Shown here: positions 42,311 to 53,305 of the stretch, piece after piece | How the letters are laid out: every line of letters begins with the position of its first letter | How positions within the stretch are numbered: the first letter of the stretch is position 1 | Assembly (NCBI GenBank): GCA_026075535.2 | Contig: AP026547.1 | Span: forward strand, 3,658,001-3,722,000 | Direction of reading: 5' to 3' | DNA: 64,000 nt | Origin: Tricholoma matsutake | Lineage: Eukaryota; Basidiomycota; Agaricomycetes; Agaricales; Tricholomataceae | Notes under the pieces: generated by a model | What the model was told of the DNA's origin: nothing | The model's database searches: none | Seen by the model: only the letters and a program-made list of their open reading frames with translations | Translations under genes and position numbers: made by a program

Positions 42311-44533
42311 TTTTTTTTTTTTTTTTTTTGGATCAGAATTTATAACGCGGGGCTCGAACGCAGTCCGCGGAGCAAGGTACAAACTTGGGTACTACTTTAT
42401 CTACGCGTTCCCCTCGCCCATCTCCCACTCAGGTCCCCGTTTTAGCCACCTTTAGGCGGGCAGTTCCACAGACGTTGGCCTCTCAGCCAGGAAAGGCAAT
42501 AATCTGGAGGGGGCGCCCCCCCTCCCGAAGTTAGCCATTAGATTGCCCCCTGGAGCAAACGGTCCCCCAGCCACATGTCCGACCGAGGCCAGACCAGGCG
42601 CAGCAGTGTTAATTCACCGTAAAGCCCCCCTTGCGGGAGGAATAACTGTCTGCGTTTTTCCAGCCAACGAGGATTGACCACCCCAGACGAATGAGGTGGA
42701 CCATCACCGTGTTGTGCACGAGTGACAGTAACAAGGCGGGTGGTTGTTCACCTGGTTATTCACCGTGACCGCCATAAGTAGGGGGCCGAGACCCCCCTCG
42801 AGCAAATGCACCCATGTGCATGCACTCAATGACATCGTCCCCCCCGCAGTGGGGGGAAGGTATAGGGAAGCGACACTATGTCACCATCCCGATAGTAGCC
42901 ACCAGTTACTTGGTGGCCGTGAACGTAGAGGGGGATAGCCCCCTGTACTAGTTGCGGCGCTGCTGTCCATGAGGACCTCGAGGACGACGGCACCATGCTG
43001 GGGACGAGGGTTCCCCAGATTGAGGCTCTGATTGAGCGGTGTGCACCGCTGCATAGGAAGCCCGGAAGGCTGCTGGAGACGTGAGGTCGAGAGGTGTCGG
43101 AACGGCTGCTAGTTCCGCCGACATCGTCTCAGACAGTCGCCAGGTGGTCGTGAATAACTCCCAGGCCATTTGGCGCCATGCGTTCCTCTCTGCAGGGGGA
43201 ACGGCAGATGTACAGACGGTACCAATGAACATGGTCATCGCGTCGAGTTGGTGTAGCATGGCATGAGAGGTGGCTTCGATTTCCAGCCTCTCATTCACAG
43301 ATAACGGCGCTTCGTCCTCCACCAGCTCAGGGATGGGGGGCAAAGGCGGTAACGGGGCAGGGAATGCCTCCGGATAGAAGAGCTCAGCAATGCCAAGCTC
43401 CTGAGTGTACATGTCCTCGCGTTCGAGACTGCGAGTCCATCGTTTATGTGCGACATGGACGTCCTGCGGCCACAGCACACGGTCTATCGTTTGCCTCGAG
43501 GCCAGCTTGGGGCTACTCTCGGCGTAATTGAGGGCCTCTTGCATAGCAAGAGAGTCCTCGTCATCCTCAGGGTCGGAGAGGTCCTCTCCAGCCCATAGAT
43601 CTCTAACTGCCCGTAGGGCAGTAGCTACACCCGGATCGTCGTGATCGTACCGGGTGTCGTAGTCTTGGACGTCATCGTCATAGATGTCGCCCGTAATCAG
43701 GGAGGGGTTGTGTAGACCCCAACGTGGTGTTTGGTCTCTAGTTCGCCGTTTAGGCATTGAGAGGAAGTTAGTGCTTGTAGATGATGGTAAAAATCAAAAT
43801 ACGTAGCGTGCCATCGATAACAGTTGGTCCCTTATCTCTATTCCGGGTCCACCCGATACTGCCTCCGAACGCTCCGAGGGGGGGACAGGCCGCACATCCT
43901 GTAACCCAGTGGGAGAAGATTGAACCCGGGTCATAACACCCTAGAAGAGTGAGCACCGGAGGTAAAGAGTTGGTGGTGAGTAGCGGCCACCAGAGCGTCG
44001 ACCTAGCTGTCAGGGGGCACCATCGCCCGGCCCCTTTTAACGATGGTGTATTCCAACAGGTAGTCAGTGTAGCATGTCTCTAGTAATAGAAACTCACAGA
44101 GCATGGAGGCTGGGAGCCTCCCAGACGGCCAGCAGTCCAGTAAGAACGTCCTTCCCCCTAAGCCAGACCTCCCCCAGCTAAACGAGCGCTTCTACTTGGG
44201 CGAGCGTTGAAGCAGGCATCCCACACCCACTCTAAGCCCCCATAGGGACCCAGACTACTCTTTCATAGACATCACTCACCTAGCCAGGATCCTCGAAGCC
44301 AAGGGGAATGAGACAGATAGCAGTCACTGTTGAAACAATGACCGAGACATCCCCGGAGATCGGATGGACGGATCTCTTAGCAAATCAGGCCAGGCCTGGA
44401 GACGCCGAGAGCGTTCGTGATGGGGAAATCCGATCAAAAATCGGACAAAAATTGGAGTGTCGACGTCGCGTGCAACGTTGAGCAGAGGTGTTTACCACTA
44501 TTTATGGTGGTTGTAACAAGTCAAGGAGCGATG
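42311..44533 (-). mobile_element. NA9, full-length type I element nested in NA8
   Basis: This 2.22-kb element has a T-run to 42329, the GATCAGAAT type I 3' end and its 5' end at 44533 (CATCGCTCC in sense). It has the complete leader, intact ORF and 3' hairpins. Both nested and host element are antisense. Confidence 0.93.
42948..43757 (-). CDS. NA-element protein, type I, 269 aa (NA9)
   Basis: An intact ORF from ATG 43757 (MPKRRTRDQTPRWG), the same length as the NA4 protein and differing at about a dozen residues (for example WPQDV for WAQDV, FIGTVCTS for FVGTVRTS, AWCRRPRGPH for ARRRRPRGPR). The conserved block WRQMAWELFTTTWRLSE is unchanged. The Arg-rich tail has lost some Arg, which fits early decay by CpG transitions. 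The family is unknown; see NA4 for the domain layout. Confidence 0.82.
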   Translation of the reverse strand: MPKRRTRDQTPRWGLHNPSLITGDIYDDDVQDYDTRYDHDDPGVATALRAVRDLWAGEDLSDPEDDEDSLAMQEALNYAESSPKLASRQTIDRVLWPQDVHVAHKRWTRSLEREDMYTQELGIAELFYPEAFPAPLPPLPPIPELVEDEAPLSVNERLEIEATSHAMLHQLDAMTMFIGTVCTSAVPPAERNAWRQMAWELFTTTWRLSETMSAELAAVPTPLDLTSPAAFRASYAAVHTAQSEPQSGEPSSPAWCRRPRGPHGQQRRN

Positions 44534-45264
44534 AGTTCTGCCGACATTGGCTCAGACAATCGCCAGGTGGTTGTGAATAGTTCCCAGGCCATCTGGCGCC
44601 ATGTGTTCCTCTCTATGAGCGGAACGGCAGATACTCGGATGGTACCAACGAAAATCGTCATAGCCTCCAGTAAGTGTAGAAAGCCATGAGAGGCAGATAT
44701 TATTTCCACCCTCTCATCTCTCGACAACGGAGGCTCATCCTCCACCAACTCTGGGATGGCGGATGAACCTGGTGATGTGGGGAGGGGTAGCGCAGATTGC
44801 TCCTGCTGCCCCTCTGGATAGAGGAGCTCGGCGATGCCGAGCTCTTGATTGTTGTTGGCCTCAAGCCCAAGCTCGAGAGCCAGATCATGCACCTCATTGG
44901 CTATCACTTGTGACACCAAGAAGCGGTTTATCGTCTCCTGCGAGGCTAGCTCGGTGAGACCCGGAATGAATTCGACGTCTCCGCCAGTGGCAGAGCCATC
45001 ATCGTCGTCTGGCAGGTCGGAGGAGTCATCCTCCGCCCAAAGATTGTGGAACTGGTTAGCCACATCAGAGTCCCATCCGCTCAAGGAGATGTGCCCAAAC
45101 TCTGGGAGGTAGTTGTCGTCGAAGTCTGCGAAGTCAGCGTTTGTGTATAAGAGGGGGTCGCCATGCACCGCCTGGTGTCAAGTTCGCGCTCCATGGTTTG
45201 TAGAGGGCATTGAGGATGATTTAGCACAAGTAGATGACGGTAGAAGTCAAGATACGTAGCGTGA

Positions 45265-47047
45265 TTTTTTTTTTGTTTTTTTTTTTTTGGGTCAACAATT
45301 TATAACGCGGGGCTCGATCGCAGTCTGCGGAGCAGGATACAAACTTGGGTACTACTATAACTACGCTTCCCCTCACCCATATCCTACCCAGGTCCTCGTT
45401 TTAGCCACTTTAGGCGGGCAGTGCCACAGACGTTGGCCTCTCAGCCAGGAAAGGCAATAATCTGGAGGGGGAGCCCCCCCTCCCGAAGCTAGCCATTAAC
45501 TCGTCTGCCAGTGCAGAACGGTCCCCCAGCCACATATCCAACCGAAGTCAGATCAGGCACAGCAGTGTCAATTCACCGTAAATCCCCCCTTGCGGGAGGA
45601 ATAACTGTCCGCATACTCCCAGCCAACGAGGATTGACCACCCCGGACAAACGAGGTGGACCATCACCGTGTCATGCACGTGTGACAGTAATGTGGTGGCT
45701 GGTTGTTCTTCCCCCCCACAGCGGGGAGAACGTAAAGGGTAGCGACATTTGTCACCAACCCGACAGCAGCCAGCAGACTGGCGGTGATGGGTGTGGAGCA
45801 GGATGCCCCACACAAGTAGCAGCATGGCCATCTGTGATGATGACGGCACTGTACTGGGAACGAGGGTTCCCCAGATTGGAGCTCTGCTAGAGCTGTTGGC
45901 ATCGCCACACAGGAAGCTGGAACAGCTGCCGGAGGCATAGGATTGTTGGAACGATCGTCTCTGGTTGTCCACTTGGGCATCAGGAGCAAGTTAGTACTGG
46001 TATATGATGCAAGTGATCGAAATACGCAGTGTGCAGTGTAAGCAAGGGCCTCCTGCCTAGCAAGAGAGTCCACGTAGTCGTCAGGGTCGGGGAGGTCCTC
46101 CCTGGCCCACAGATCTCAAACTGCCTAGGGCAGCTGCTACCTCCAGTTTGTTCTGTGAGAGCTGGGTGTCGTAGTCTTGGGCATCATCACCAACGATGTC
46201 ACCCATAATCAAGGTGGGGTCGTGAAGGCCCCAGCGTGTGGTTTGGTCTCTGTTCAGCCGTTTGGGCATTGAGAGTGAGTTAGCACAGGTAAATGACGAT
46301 AACAGTCAAAGTACGTAGCGTAAGGTCGATAACAGATGGCCCCTTATCTCAGTTCCAGGTCCACCCGATACAGCCTCCAAACGCTCCAAGGGGGCGAACA
46401 GGCCGCGCATCCTGTTGCCTGGTGGGAGAAGATTGAACCGGGGTCATAACACCCCAGAGGAGTGAGCACCGGAGGTGAGGAGTTGGTGGTGAAATGCGGC
46501 CACCAGAGCATCGACCTAGCTATCAGGGGGCACCGTCACCCGGCCCCTTTTAGCGACGGTGTATTCCAACAGGTAGTCAGTGTAGCTTGTCCCTAGTAGT
46601 AGTGACTCACATAGCATGGAGGTTGGAAGCCCCAGAGACGACCAGCAGTCCAGTAACGATGTCCCTCCCCCTGAGCCAGACCTCCCCCAACTAAACAAGT
46701 GCGTCGACTTGGGCGAGCATTGAAGCAGGCATCCCACACCCACTCTAAGCCCCCATAGGGACCTAGACTACTCTTTCATAGACACCACTCACCTAGCCAG
46801 GATCCTCGAAGCACAGGGGAACGAGACAAATAGCAGCCATTGTCAAAAACAATGACCGGGACATCCCCGGGGATCGGATGGACGGATCTCTTAGCAAATC
46901 AGGGCAGGCCTGGAGACGCCGAGAGCGTTCGTGATGGTGAAATCCGATCGAAAATCGGACCAAAATTGGAGTCTCGACGTTGCTACCAACATCGAGCAGG
47001 AGTGTTTACCACTGTTTATGGTAGTTGTAACAAGTCAAGGAGCGATG
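45265..47047 (-). mobile_element. NA10, type III element with mismatched flanks
   Basis: T-run 45265-45288 (one G at 45275), 5' end at 47047 (GGAGCGATG). The left flank is NA8, the right flank is the 3' UTR of LINE H, and no target duplication exists. It shares a private 5' variant with NA11 (ATCGAGCAGGAGTG in place of GTTGAGCAGAGGTG), so NA10 and NA11 are inverted close copies that bracket LINE H and I. It lacks ~75 nt of the 3' region including the GGGGGC hairpin. Confidence 0.87.
45663..46269 (-). pseudogene. Type III NA coding remnant in NA10
   Basis: Start at 46269 (MPKRLNRDQTTRWG), the common frameshift, stop after GGPPRP at 46081, then the duplicated start and out-of-frame 3' part down to 45663. 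It is not functional. Confidence 0.8.
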
Positions 47048-50000
47048 CCTGAACATGGGTTGGCCCCCTTTATGAGGGTTAACGGACTCATCTGGTGCCC
47101 TATGGCCACCCAACATACCGATAACACTAGCTAGAACCAGACGAGGGTCATACGCCCTGTGCGGACAGCCTATCCTGGATCCCATGCAAGTGAGTTGAAC
47201 GACCTGAGGACTGGGTTATTGTCCCTGAATTCGTGGAAGCCTTCAACGGAGTCGGGGCTTGCACGAGTTTCTTTGTGATCCACGTTAGGGCAGACACATA
47301 ACAACTGGTCTCGAGTTTGTATCTCGGGGCCAAGGCACCAGCATTGGTACTCCCCGTTGAGGGATAGACGTTGACGATACTCCCCTATGGGAGCATGGCC
47401 AGTGATCATGCGAGTTGAATGGGAAGTCAACGTAGTGTTGTTTCCCATTACTTTCAGCCAGGGCCCACCTTTGTGAGTCGAGGGTAGTACCGGTTTCCCA
47501 CCTACTCCTTTGAGTTGGTAGAAATGCCGACCGCGATACACCGGATCTGAGAACCGGGTGTGCCAATCCTTACAAACAGCCTTTTTGACCTGATTTTTAA
47601 GGTAGTCTAAAGACGTCCGCGGGTGTCTGCCCACAGAGAACTTGGTAGATGTAGCCACATCGTGAGCCATCTTGTGTACGTTCCACTCGAGCTTCGAGGG
47701 GACATGCCAGAATGTAACGTTTCGATCCACGTCCCCAGCTAGCCAAGGACGAAGAGAGCGACAAGCGTCCAGGGCGAAGATTTGCCGAGAGCGTGGTTTT
47801 GGATCTACAAGAGACTTGATGCCTGTGGTAGAATCCGAGAATATCACTAACTTCTTGCATCCTCTGCCGCATGCAGTAGATACGCCTAGTTGGAGAGCGA
47901 AAAGTTTGACTTCCGGGGGGGTTCTCCTCCCAGAGGCTGAGACAATGCGATCCACCTGTTCCCCCTGTCCGAAGACAAGAGCGCAGGCGACAGCTTGACA
48001 TTTGGCATCTGTGGGCACCGAGGTGTCCACTGCGACAACAAGAGTGTCATCCTCCACCTGTGCCGAGGCCCAGGCTTTATTGAGGTCCCTCCTGTAAGAG
48101 TTCCTTGCTCCATCCTCCTTAGAGGTGAGGCGATGAGAGGAGAAACGAGTGGGGAATAGATCCTTCACTCTGTTTCCAGGTGTGTTTTCTTCCCTGAAGG
48201 GGTTGAATTCATCGCCTGGTACAAGGGCCAGAGCTGCAGCCAAAGCGACAGATGGACCCTGTAGGATGAGTGTGTCAAGCACGTTTCCTCCCCAGAGTCC
48301 TAGCTCATGGGAGTGGGTAGTGCCGACGTGGTTAGGCCCTAAGATAGCTCTTAGGGGGTGTGATGGGGCCAGTAGGGGGGTCCGTAATACTCCCCTATCG
48401 ACTAGGCGACGCAGTAACAGCTGCATAGGCAGCAGTCCTGCAATACTTTCCAGGCCTCCAATAGGGGTGGTTCTGAATGCACTGAGGATCCAACGGGCAG
48501 CAATGGACTGCACTTGGGCCAACGTTTTGATGACACCTTTGACGCGAGCGTATTTGAAGTGCCAAAGCCTGAGTCCATATGTCATGATAGGTACGACACA
48601 CGAACGGTACAGAAGGCGTTTCTGCATAGGGGTTAACCCCCTGACTGAATTGCCGAGCATTCCCATCGCCCTTGCAGTGGTGAGGGCTTTGGTGGAGTAG
48701 AACCACGTATGCTCCTTGAAGGAGAGTTTGCGATCAAAGAAAAATCCGACGTACCTCCAGGTAACCTTGGGCTTGAGGGGGGTATTGCCCGTGTAGGGAG
48801 CAAAGCCGAGGTCAATGGGCAAGGGAGTGAATCTCCTTGCCCTTGAGAAGTGAAATATCTTGGACTTGTCATGTTCAAGGACAAGCCCGAGGGAGGTGAA
48901 TGCCTGGAAGATCCAGCCATACACTTTTTTGAGGAGGGGGAGGTTATCCTCCAACTGTGGAGAGCAGGCGATGAGGGTGCCATCATCCACATAGGACATG
49001 AGATCGACATCTCTGCCGATTTCGCTTCTTCTGAAGAGTTTCATGATGGGCGTCAGATACAGCGCTGATAAAACTGGGGATAAGGCAGACCCTTGTCCCA
49101 CCCCCACATCGGCTGCGAAGGAGCCAGATGAGAAAGTGTTCCATTTGTAGGTTGTCTTGCGACCAACCAGATATGAACGGAAGAAGTTCACTACTTGCGC
49201 AGGGAACCCCAACCGAGAGATAATCTCCAGCAGAACCTGATGGTTCAAGGAGGGGAAGAATTGAGCGATATCGAAAGCGACAACACTCGTTTTGAGTTCT
49301 TTGGCCCACCCTGCTCTAATCAAGTGGGTAAGGTAGATTCCTGCGTCCTCAGTGGAACGCTGGGCGACACCCCCGAACTGATTTTGCTCGAAGGCCTCGT
49401 GTGTGACCCCGTCGAATTGCAGTCATCTAGACAACATTTCTTCGACTAATTTGCCCAGAGTGTTCAGTAGCACAATGGGCCTGAATGACTTTGGGGTAGA
49501 GTAATTAGGTTTCCCTGGTTTCGGGATGATAACCGACAGGGATTCCTTAAAGTGAGCTGGCCAGTGGCCAGCAGTGATGCACACCTCAGCAATGCGGGTG
49601 ATGAGCCCTGCCACTTCTGGGTTGCTACACCAGTGTTTTAGGTGTGACCACGTAACATGATCGGGACCTGGAGTGGAATGCGAGGAACACGCATTTAGTG
49701 CTTCTTTCATTTCCATAATGGAGAATGGGATCCAGGCCCTTTCAGGCACCGGATTGAGTTCATCAAGAATGCTCAGATCAACTACCCGATCTGAGGCAGC
49801 ATTGTAGGACCCATCAAGGGCAGCCCAGAGGGAATCCAGATCGTTGCAGGGTTCTCCCCGGTAGGAGATAGCCTCATACGATGGAAGGTTGCGTTGACGA
49901 GTCCAGGTCATCAAATCCCAGGGTTGTCTCTTCATCGTAGCCACTTCTTGGATATGGTCATCGAAAAAATCACGCTTTGCGTGTCGCATGATTTTCCTGT

Positions 50001-50968
50001 AGTGCTTCCAGTCCTCCTCGTCACGGGAGGCCCTGTAAGCGTCCAGAGCACCACTGCACTCGTCTGTCCACCAACCTTTGGATGACTTGCCTCCTTGGCA
50101 TGGTTTTCCCATGCCTTGTTTAAAATCATTGATATCGCTGAGACAACCTCATCAATTTCTGCTGAGGTATCTCCGTGCCAGTCTAGCCACAGAATTAAAG
50201 CAGAGGAGACAGCATCCCGGTATGATGCTTCCTCCTCGGATCCTTTTCTGATGGACCACTTGGTGACCGGAACCAAAGATCCTGGGCCAGGTAGCACTAA
50301 TGTCAGAGGGGCGTGGTCAGACGTCCCCCTGGCTTCAGGTACGATCTCACAGTACAGTACAAATCTAAGATCTGTAGGTATGAACATCAGGTCAATCACC
50401 GTGGGGTGAAGGCCCTGTTGTGGGGGGAAGTGGGTAGGGCCCTCCACTACTGGTAGGGCTCTAGTCAGGCCTAATGCCGTAGCCGTTTCCACTAAGTGGT
50501 CAGCATGGATCGAGTGTTCAGGCCCCTGGGGATCCCAGGAGGCGTGTCTCACATTGAAGTCGCCACACATGAAGTGTAGGCATGGGATCGTCATGACGTT
50601 CTGGAATAAGAGTGTGATGGCCGAGTGTTGGCTATCTGAGTAGACGTTAGCAAGTAGCACGACGTCCTCCCCTATTCCCAGTGAGAACAAGAGGATGTCA
50701 CGATCATCGATCAGATCTCGTCTGAGACCCAGTCTTAGATTGGCGATGCTGTTCGAAAAATAGACCACAACACGTGGAGGGGAGTCGATCCCCAATGGGC
50801 GTACCAACGTTCCCCAATTGGGGCTCATTGGCGCACCTATGACTTCATCCCCTTCCCTGTTGTGGGCAGAAGGGGTGTATCTTATTAATCGCCAAGGAGG
50901 CTCTTGGATGAAAAGCAGATCGTAATCGTCTATAAGGTCTGCCAGTAACGTGTCCATGTATCCCCAAT
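47048..50968 (-). mobile_element. LINE copy H, fragment (3' UTR to ORF2 start)
   Basis: Minus strand, from the middle of the 3' UTR (GGGTTGGCCCCC motif, 47048) to codon ~22 of ORF2 (50968). The last ~450 nt of the 3' UTR and the A-tail are missing, as are ORF1 and the 5' UTR. NA10 joins on the left and LINE I on the right. Confidence 0.88.
47170..50968 (-). pseudogene. LINE H ORF2, with stop and frameshift
   Basis: It covers codons ~22 to 1289. Lesions: a 10-bp deletion at about 50092 (GAGGCGAGAT is missing after CTTGCC), which shifts the frame between the endonuclease and RT domains, and a TGA at 49425-49423 (CGA in RRLQFD). Endonuclease motifs (QEP, GDFN, SDH), RT motif A (FDIAQFF), YVDD, RNase H residues and the final CWCLGPEIQ knuckle are otherwise kept. 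RNase H has DVDRNVTF in place of DEERNVTF. Confidence 0.88.
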
Positions 50969-51127
50969 TTTTTTTTTTTTTTGGGTCAATGTATAACGCA
51001 GTGCCCGATCGCAGTCCGCGGTAGAGACGTACAAACAAAGTACACTATGCCCCGCCCAAGTCCTCCTCCTGCTGATCTTCGCACCAACCACCTGGATAGC
51101 TGCAATGACCACTAAGGGGGCCCCCTT
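50969..51127 (-). mobile_element. LINE copy I, 3'-end fragment only
   Basis: T-run 50969-50982 followed by 145 nt of LINE 3' end, stopping at the GGGGGCCCCC palindrome (51118-51127). The terminal stem-loop region has a small deletion (GGGTCAATGTATAACG). It abuts LINE H in ORF2 on the left and meets NA11 head-to-head on the right. Confidence 0.87.
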
Positions 51128-51905
51128 CATCGCTCCTTGACTTGTTACAACCACCATAAACAGTGGTAAACACTCCTGCTTGATGTTGGTAGCAACGTCG
51201 AGACTCCAATTTTGGTCCGATTTTCGATCGGATTTCACCATCACGAACGCTCTCAGCGTCTCCAGGCCTGCCCTGATTTGCTAAGAGATCTGTCCATCCG
51301 ATCCCCGGGGATGTCCCGGTCATTGTTTTTGACAATGGCTGCTATTTGTCTCGTTCCCCTGTGCTTCGAGGATCCTGGCTAGGTGAGTGGTGTCTATGAA
51401 AGAGTAGTCTAGGTCCCTATGGGGGCTTAGAGTGGGTGTGGGATGCCTGCTTCAATGCTCGCCCAAGTCGACGCACTCGTTTAGTTGGGGGAGGTCTGGC
51501 TCAGGGGGAGGGACATCGTTACTGGACTGCTGGTCGTCTCTGGGGCTTCCAACCTCCATGCTATGTGAGTCACTACTACTAGGGACAAGCTACACTGACT
51601 ACCTGTTGGAATACACCGTCGCTAAAAGGGGCCGGGTGACGGTGCCCCCTGATAGCTAGGTCGATGCTCTGGTGGCCACATTTCACCACCAACTCCTCAC
51701 CTCTGGTGCTCACTCCTCTGGGGTGTTATGACCCGGGTTCAATCTTCTCCCACCAGGCAACAGGATGCGCGGCCTGTTCGCCCCCTCGGAGCGTTTGGAG
51801 GCTGTATCGGGTGGACCTGGAACTGAGATAAGGGGCCATCTGTTATCGACCTTACGCTACGTACTTTGACTGTTATCATCATTTACCTGTGCTAACTCAC
51901 TCTCA

Positions 51906-52548
51906 ATGCCCAAATGGCTGAACAGAGACCAAACCACACGCTGGGGCCTTCACGACCCCACCTTGATTATGGGTGACATCGTTGGTGATGATGCCCAAGA
52001 CTACGACACCCAGCTCTCACAGAACGAACTGGAGGTAGCAGCTGCCCTAGGCAGTTTGAGATCTGTGGGCTGGGGAGGACCTCCCCGACCCTGACGACTA
52101 TGTGGACTCTCTTGCTAGGCAGGAGGCCCTCGCTTACACTGCACGCTGCATATTTCGATCACTTGCATCATATACCAGTACTAACTTGCTCCTGATGCCC
52201 AAGTGGACAACCAGAGATGATCGTTCCAACGATCCTATGCCTCTGGCAGCTGTTCCAGCTTCCTGTGTGGCAATGCCAACAGCTCTAGCAGAGCTCCAAT
52301 CTGGGGAACCCTCGTTCCCAGTACAGTGCTGTCATCATCACAGATGGCCGTGCTGCTACTTGTGTGGGGCATCCTGCTCCACACCCATCACCGCCAGTCT
52401 GCTGGCTGCTGTCGGGTTGGTGACAAATGTCACTACCCTTTACGTTCTCCCCGCTGCGGGGGGGAAATTGCTATCGAGTGCATGTGCTTGCAGTGCATTT
52501 GCTCGAGGGGGGCTTTGGCCCCCTGCTTACGGCGGTTCTGGTGAATAA
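51906..52548 (+). pseudogene. Type III NA coding remnant in NA11
   Basis: Start at 51906 (MPKWLNRDQTTRWG), the shared 2-bp loss, stop after GGPPRP. The second stretch from 52102 contains the duplicated start region. It is not functional. Confidence 0.8.
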
Positions 52549-52754
52549 CCAGGTGAACAACCAGCTGCCACATTACTGTTACTCGTGCATGACACGGTGA
52601 TGGTCCACCTCGTTCATCTGGGGTGGTCAATCCTCATTGGCTGGGAGTATGCGGATGGTTATTCCTCCCGCAAGGGGGGATTTACGGTGAATTGACACTG
52701 CTGCACCTGATCTGACTTTGGTTGGATATGTGGCTGGGGGACCGCTTCGCACCA

Positions 52755-52768
52755 GCTGATGATCTAAT
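52755..52768. repeat. Target-site duplication of LINE J (left copy)
   Basis: GCTGATGATCTAAT is at 52755-52768 and at 59226-59239. It closes the 3' region of NA11 perfectly when LINE J is removed. Confidence 0.94.
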
Positions 52769-53305
52769 TTTTTTTTTTTTTTGGATCAAAAATTTATAAC
52801 GCGGCGCCCGGTCGCAGTCTGCGGTAGAGACGTACAAGCAGAGTACACTACGCCCAGCCCAAGTCCTCCTCCTGCTAATCTTCGCACCAACCACCTGGAT
52901 AGCTGTGATGACCACTAAGGGGGCCCCCTTTATCGAGTAAACGGACTTGCCAGTGGTGGCGTACCGACAACCCGAGCTTGACGATGTCGTGTCCCCGAAT
53001 CCCTACGGGTATGAGTGCAAGATTTAGGGGAAACTGCCGCCCCGACGTGAGCCTCTCAGCTCGGAAAGGAAAGCGTAATCGACGTCCCCGTCGTAACGCA
53101 TAACCGACAGAGGATCTGGAAGCGCTCAGGCGCCTCCCTGAACCAGTATCTAGTTTCGTGTCCCCCCTCCCTGACAGTCGCTCCTGAACACGGGTGGGCC
53201 CCCTTTATGAGGGTTAACGGACTCGTCTGGTGCCCAACGGCCACCCCGACATACCGATAACACTAGCCAGAACCAGACGGGGGTCATACGCCCTGCGCGC
53301 ACAAC

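Larger units (their letters stand above)
42169..45210 (-). pseudogene. NA8 type II protein gene, stopped and interrupted by NA9
   Basis: ATG at 45210 opens MPST; codon 11 (45180-45178) is TGA where NA2 has CGA. The frame otherwise reads the type II protein (GHISLSGWDSDV, QELGIAELLYPE, IPELVEDE, then SAVPLIERN and WRQMAWELF) until NA9 enters after MSAEL. Beyond NA9 it continues 42310-42169 and ends early at SSSSRRY because part of the Arg-rich tail is deleted. Without NA9 it would be 268 codons. Confidence 0.82.
41535..45264 (-). mobile_element. NA8, type II element split by NA9 and cut by NA10
   Basis: The T-run 41535-41550 lies in the 3' UTR of LINE G. The element consists of 41535-42310 and 44549-45264. 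NA9 is nested inside its ORF. Its 5' leader is lost at 45264, where NA10 begins (GTAGCGTGAT, then the T-run). The missing leader part may be NA12, which is also type II. Confidence 0.85.

Noticed and set aside
45265..51127. Simple inversion between NA10 and NA11 as an explanation for LINE H and I
   Set aside because: Turning 47048-51127 around does not restore matching flanks or target duplications for NA10 or NA11.
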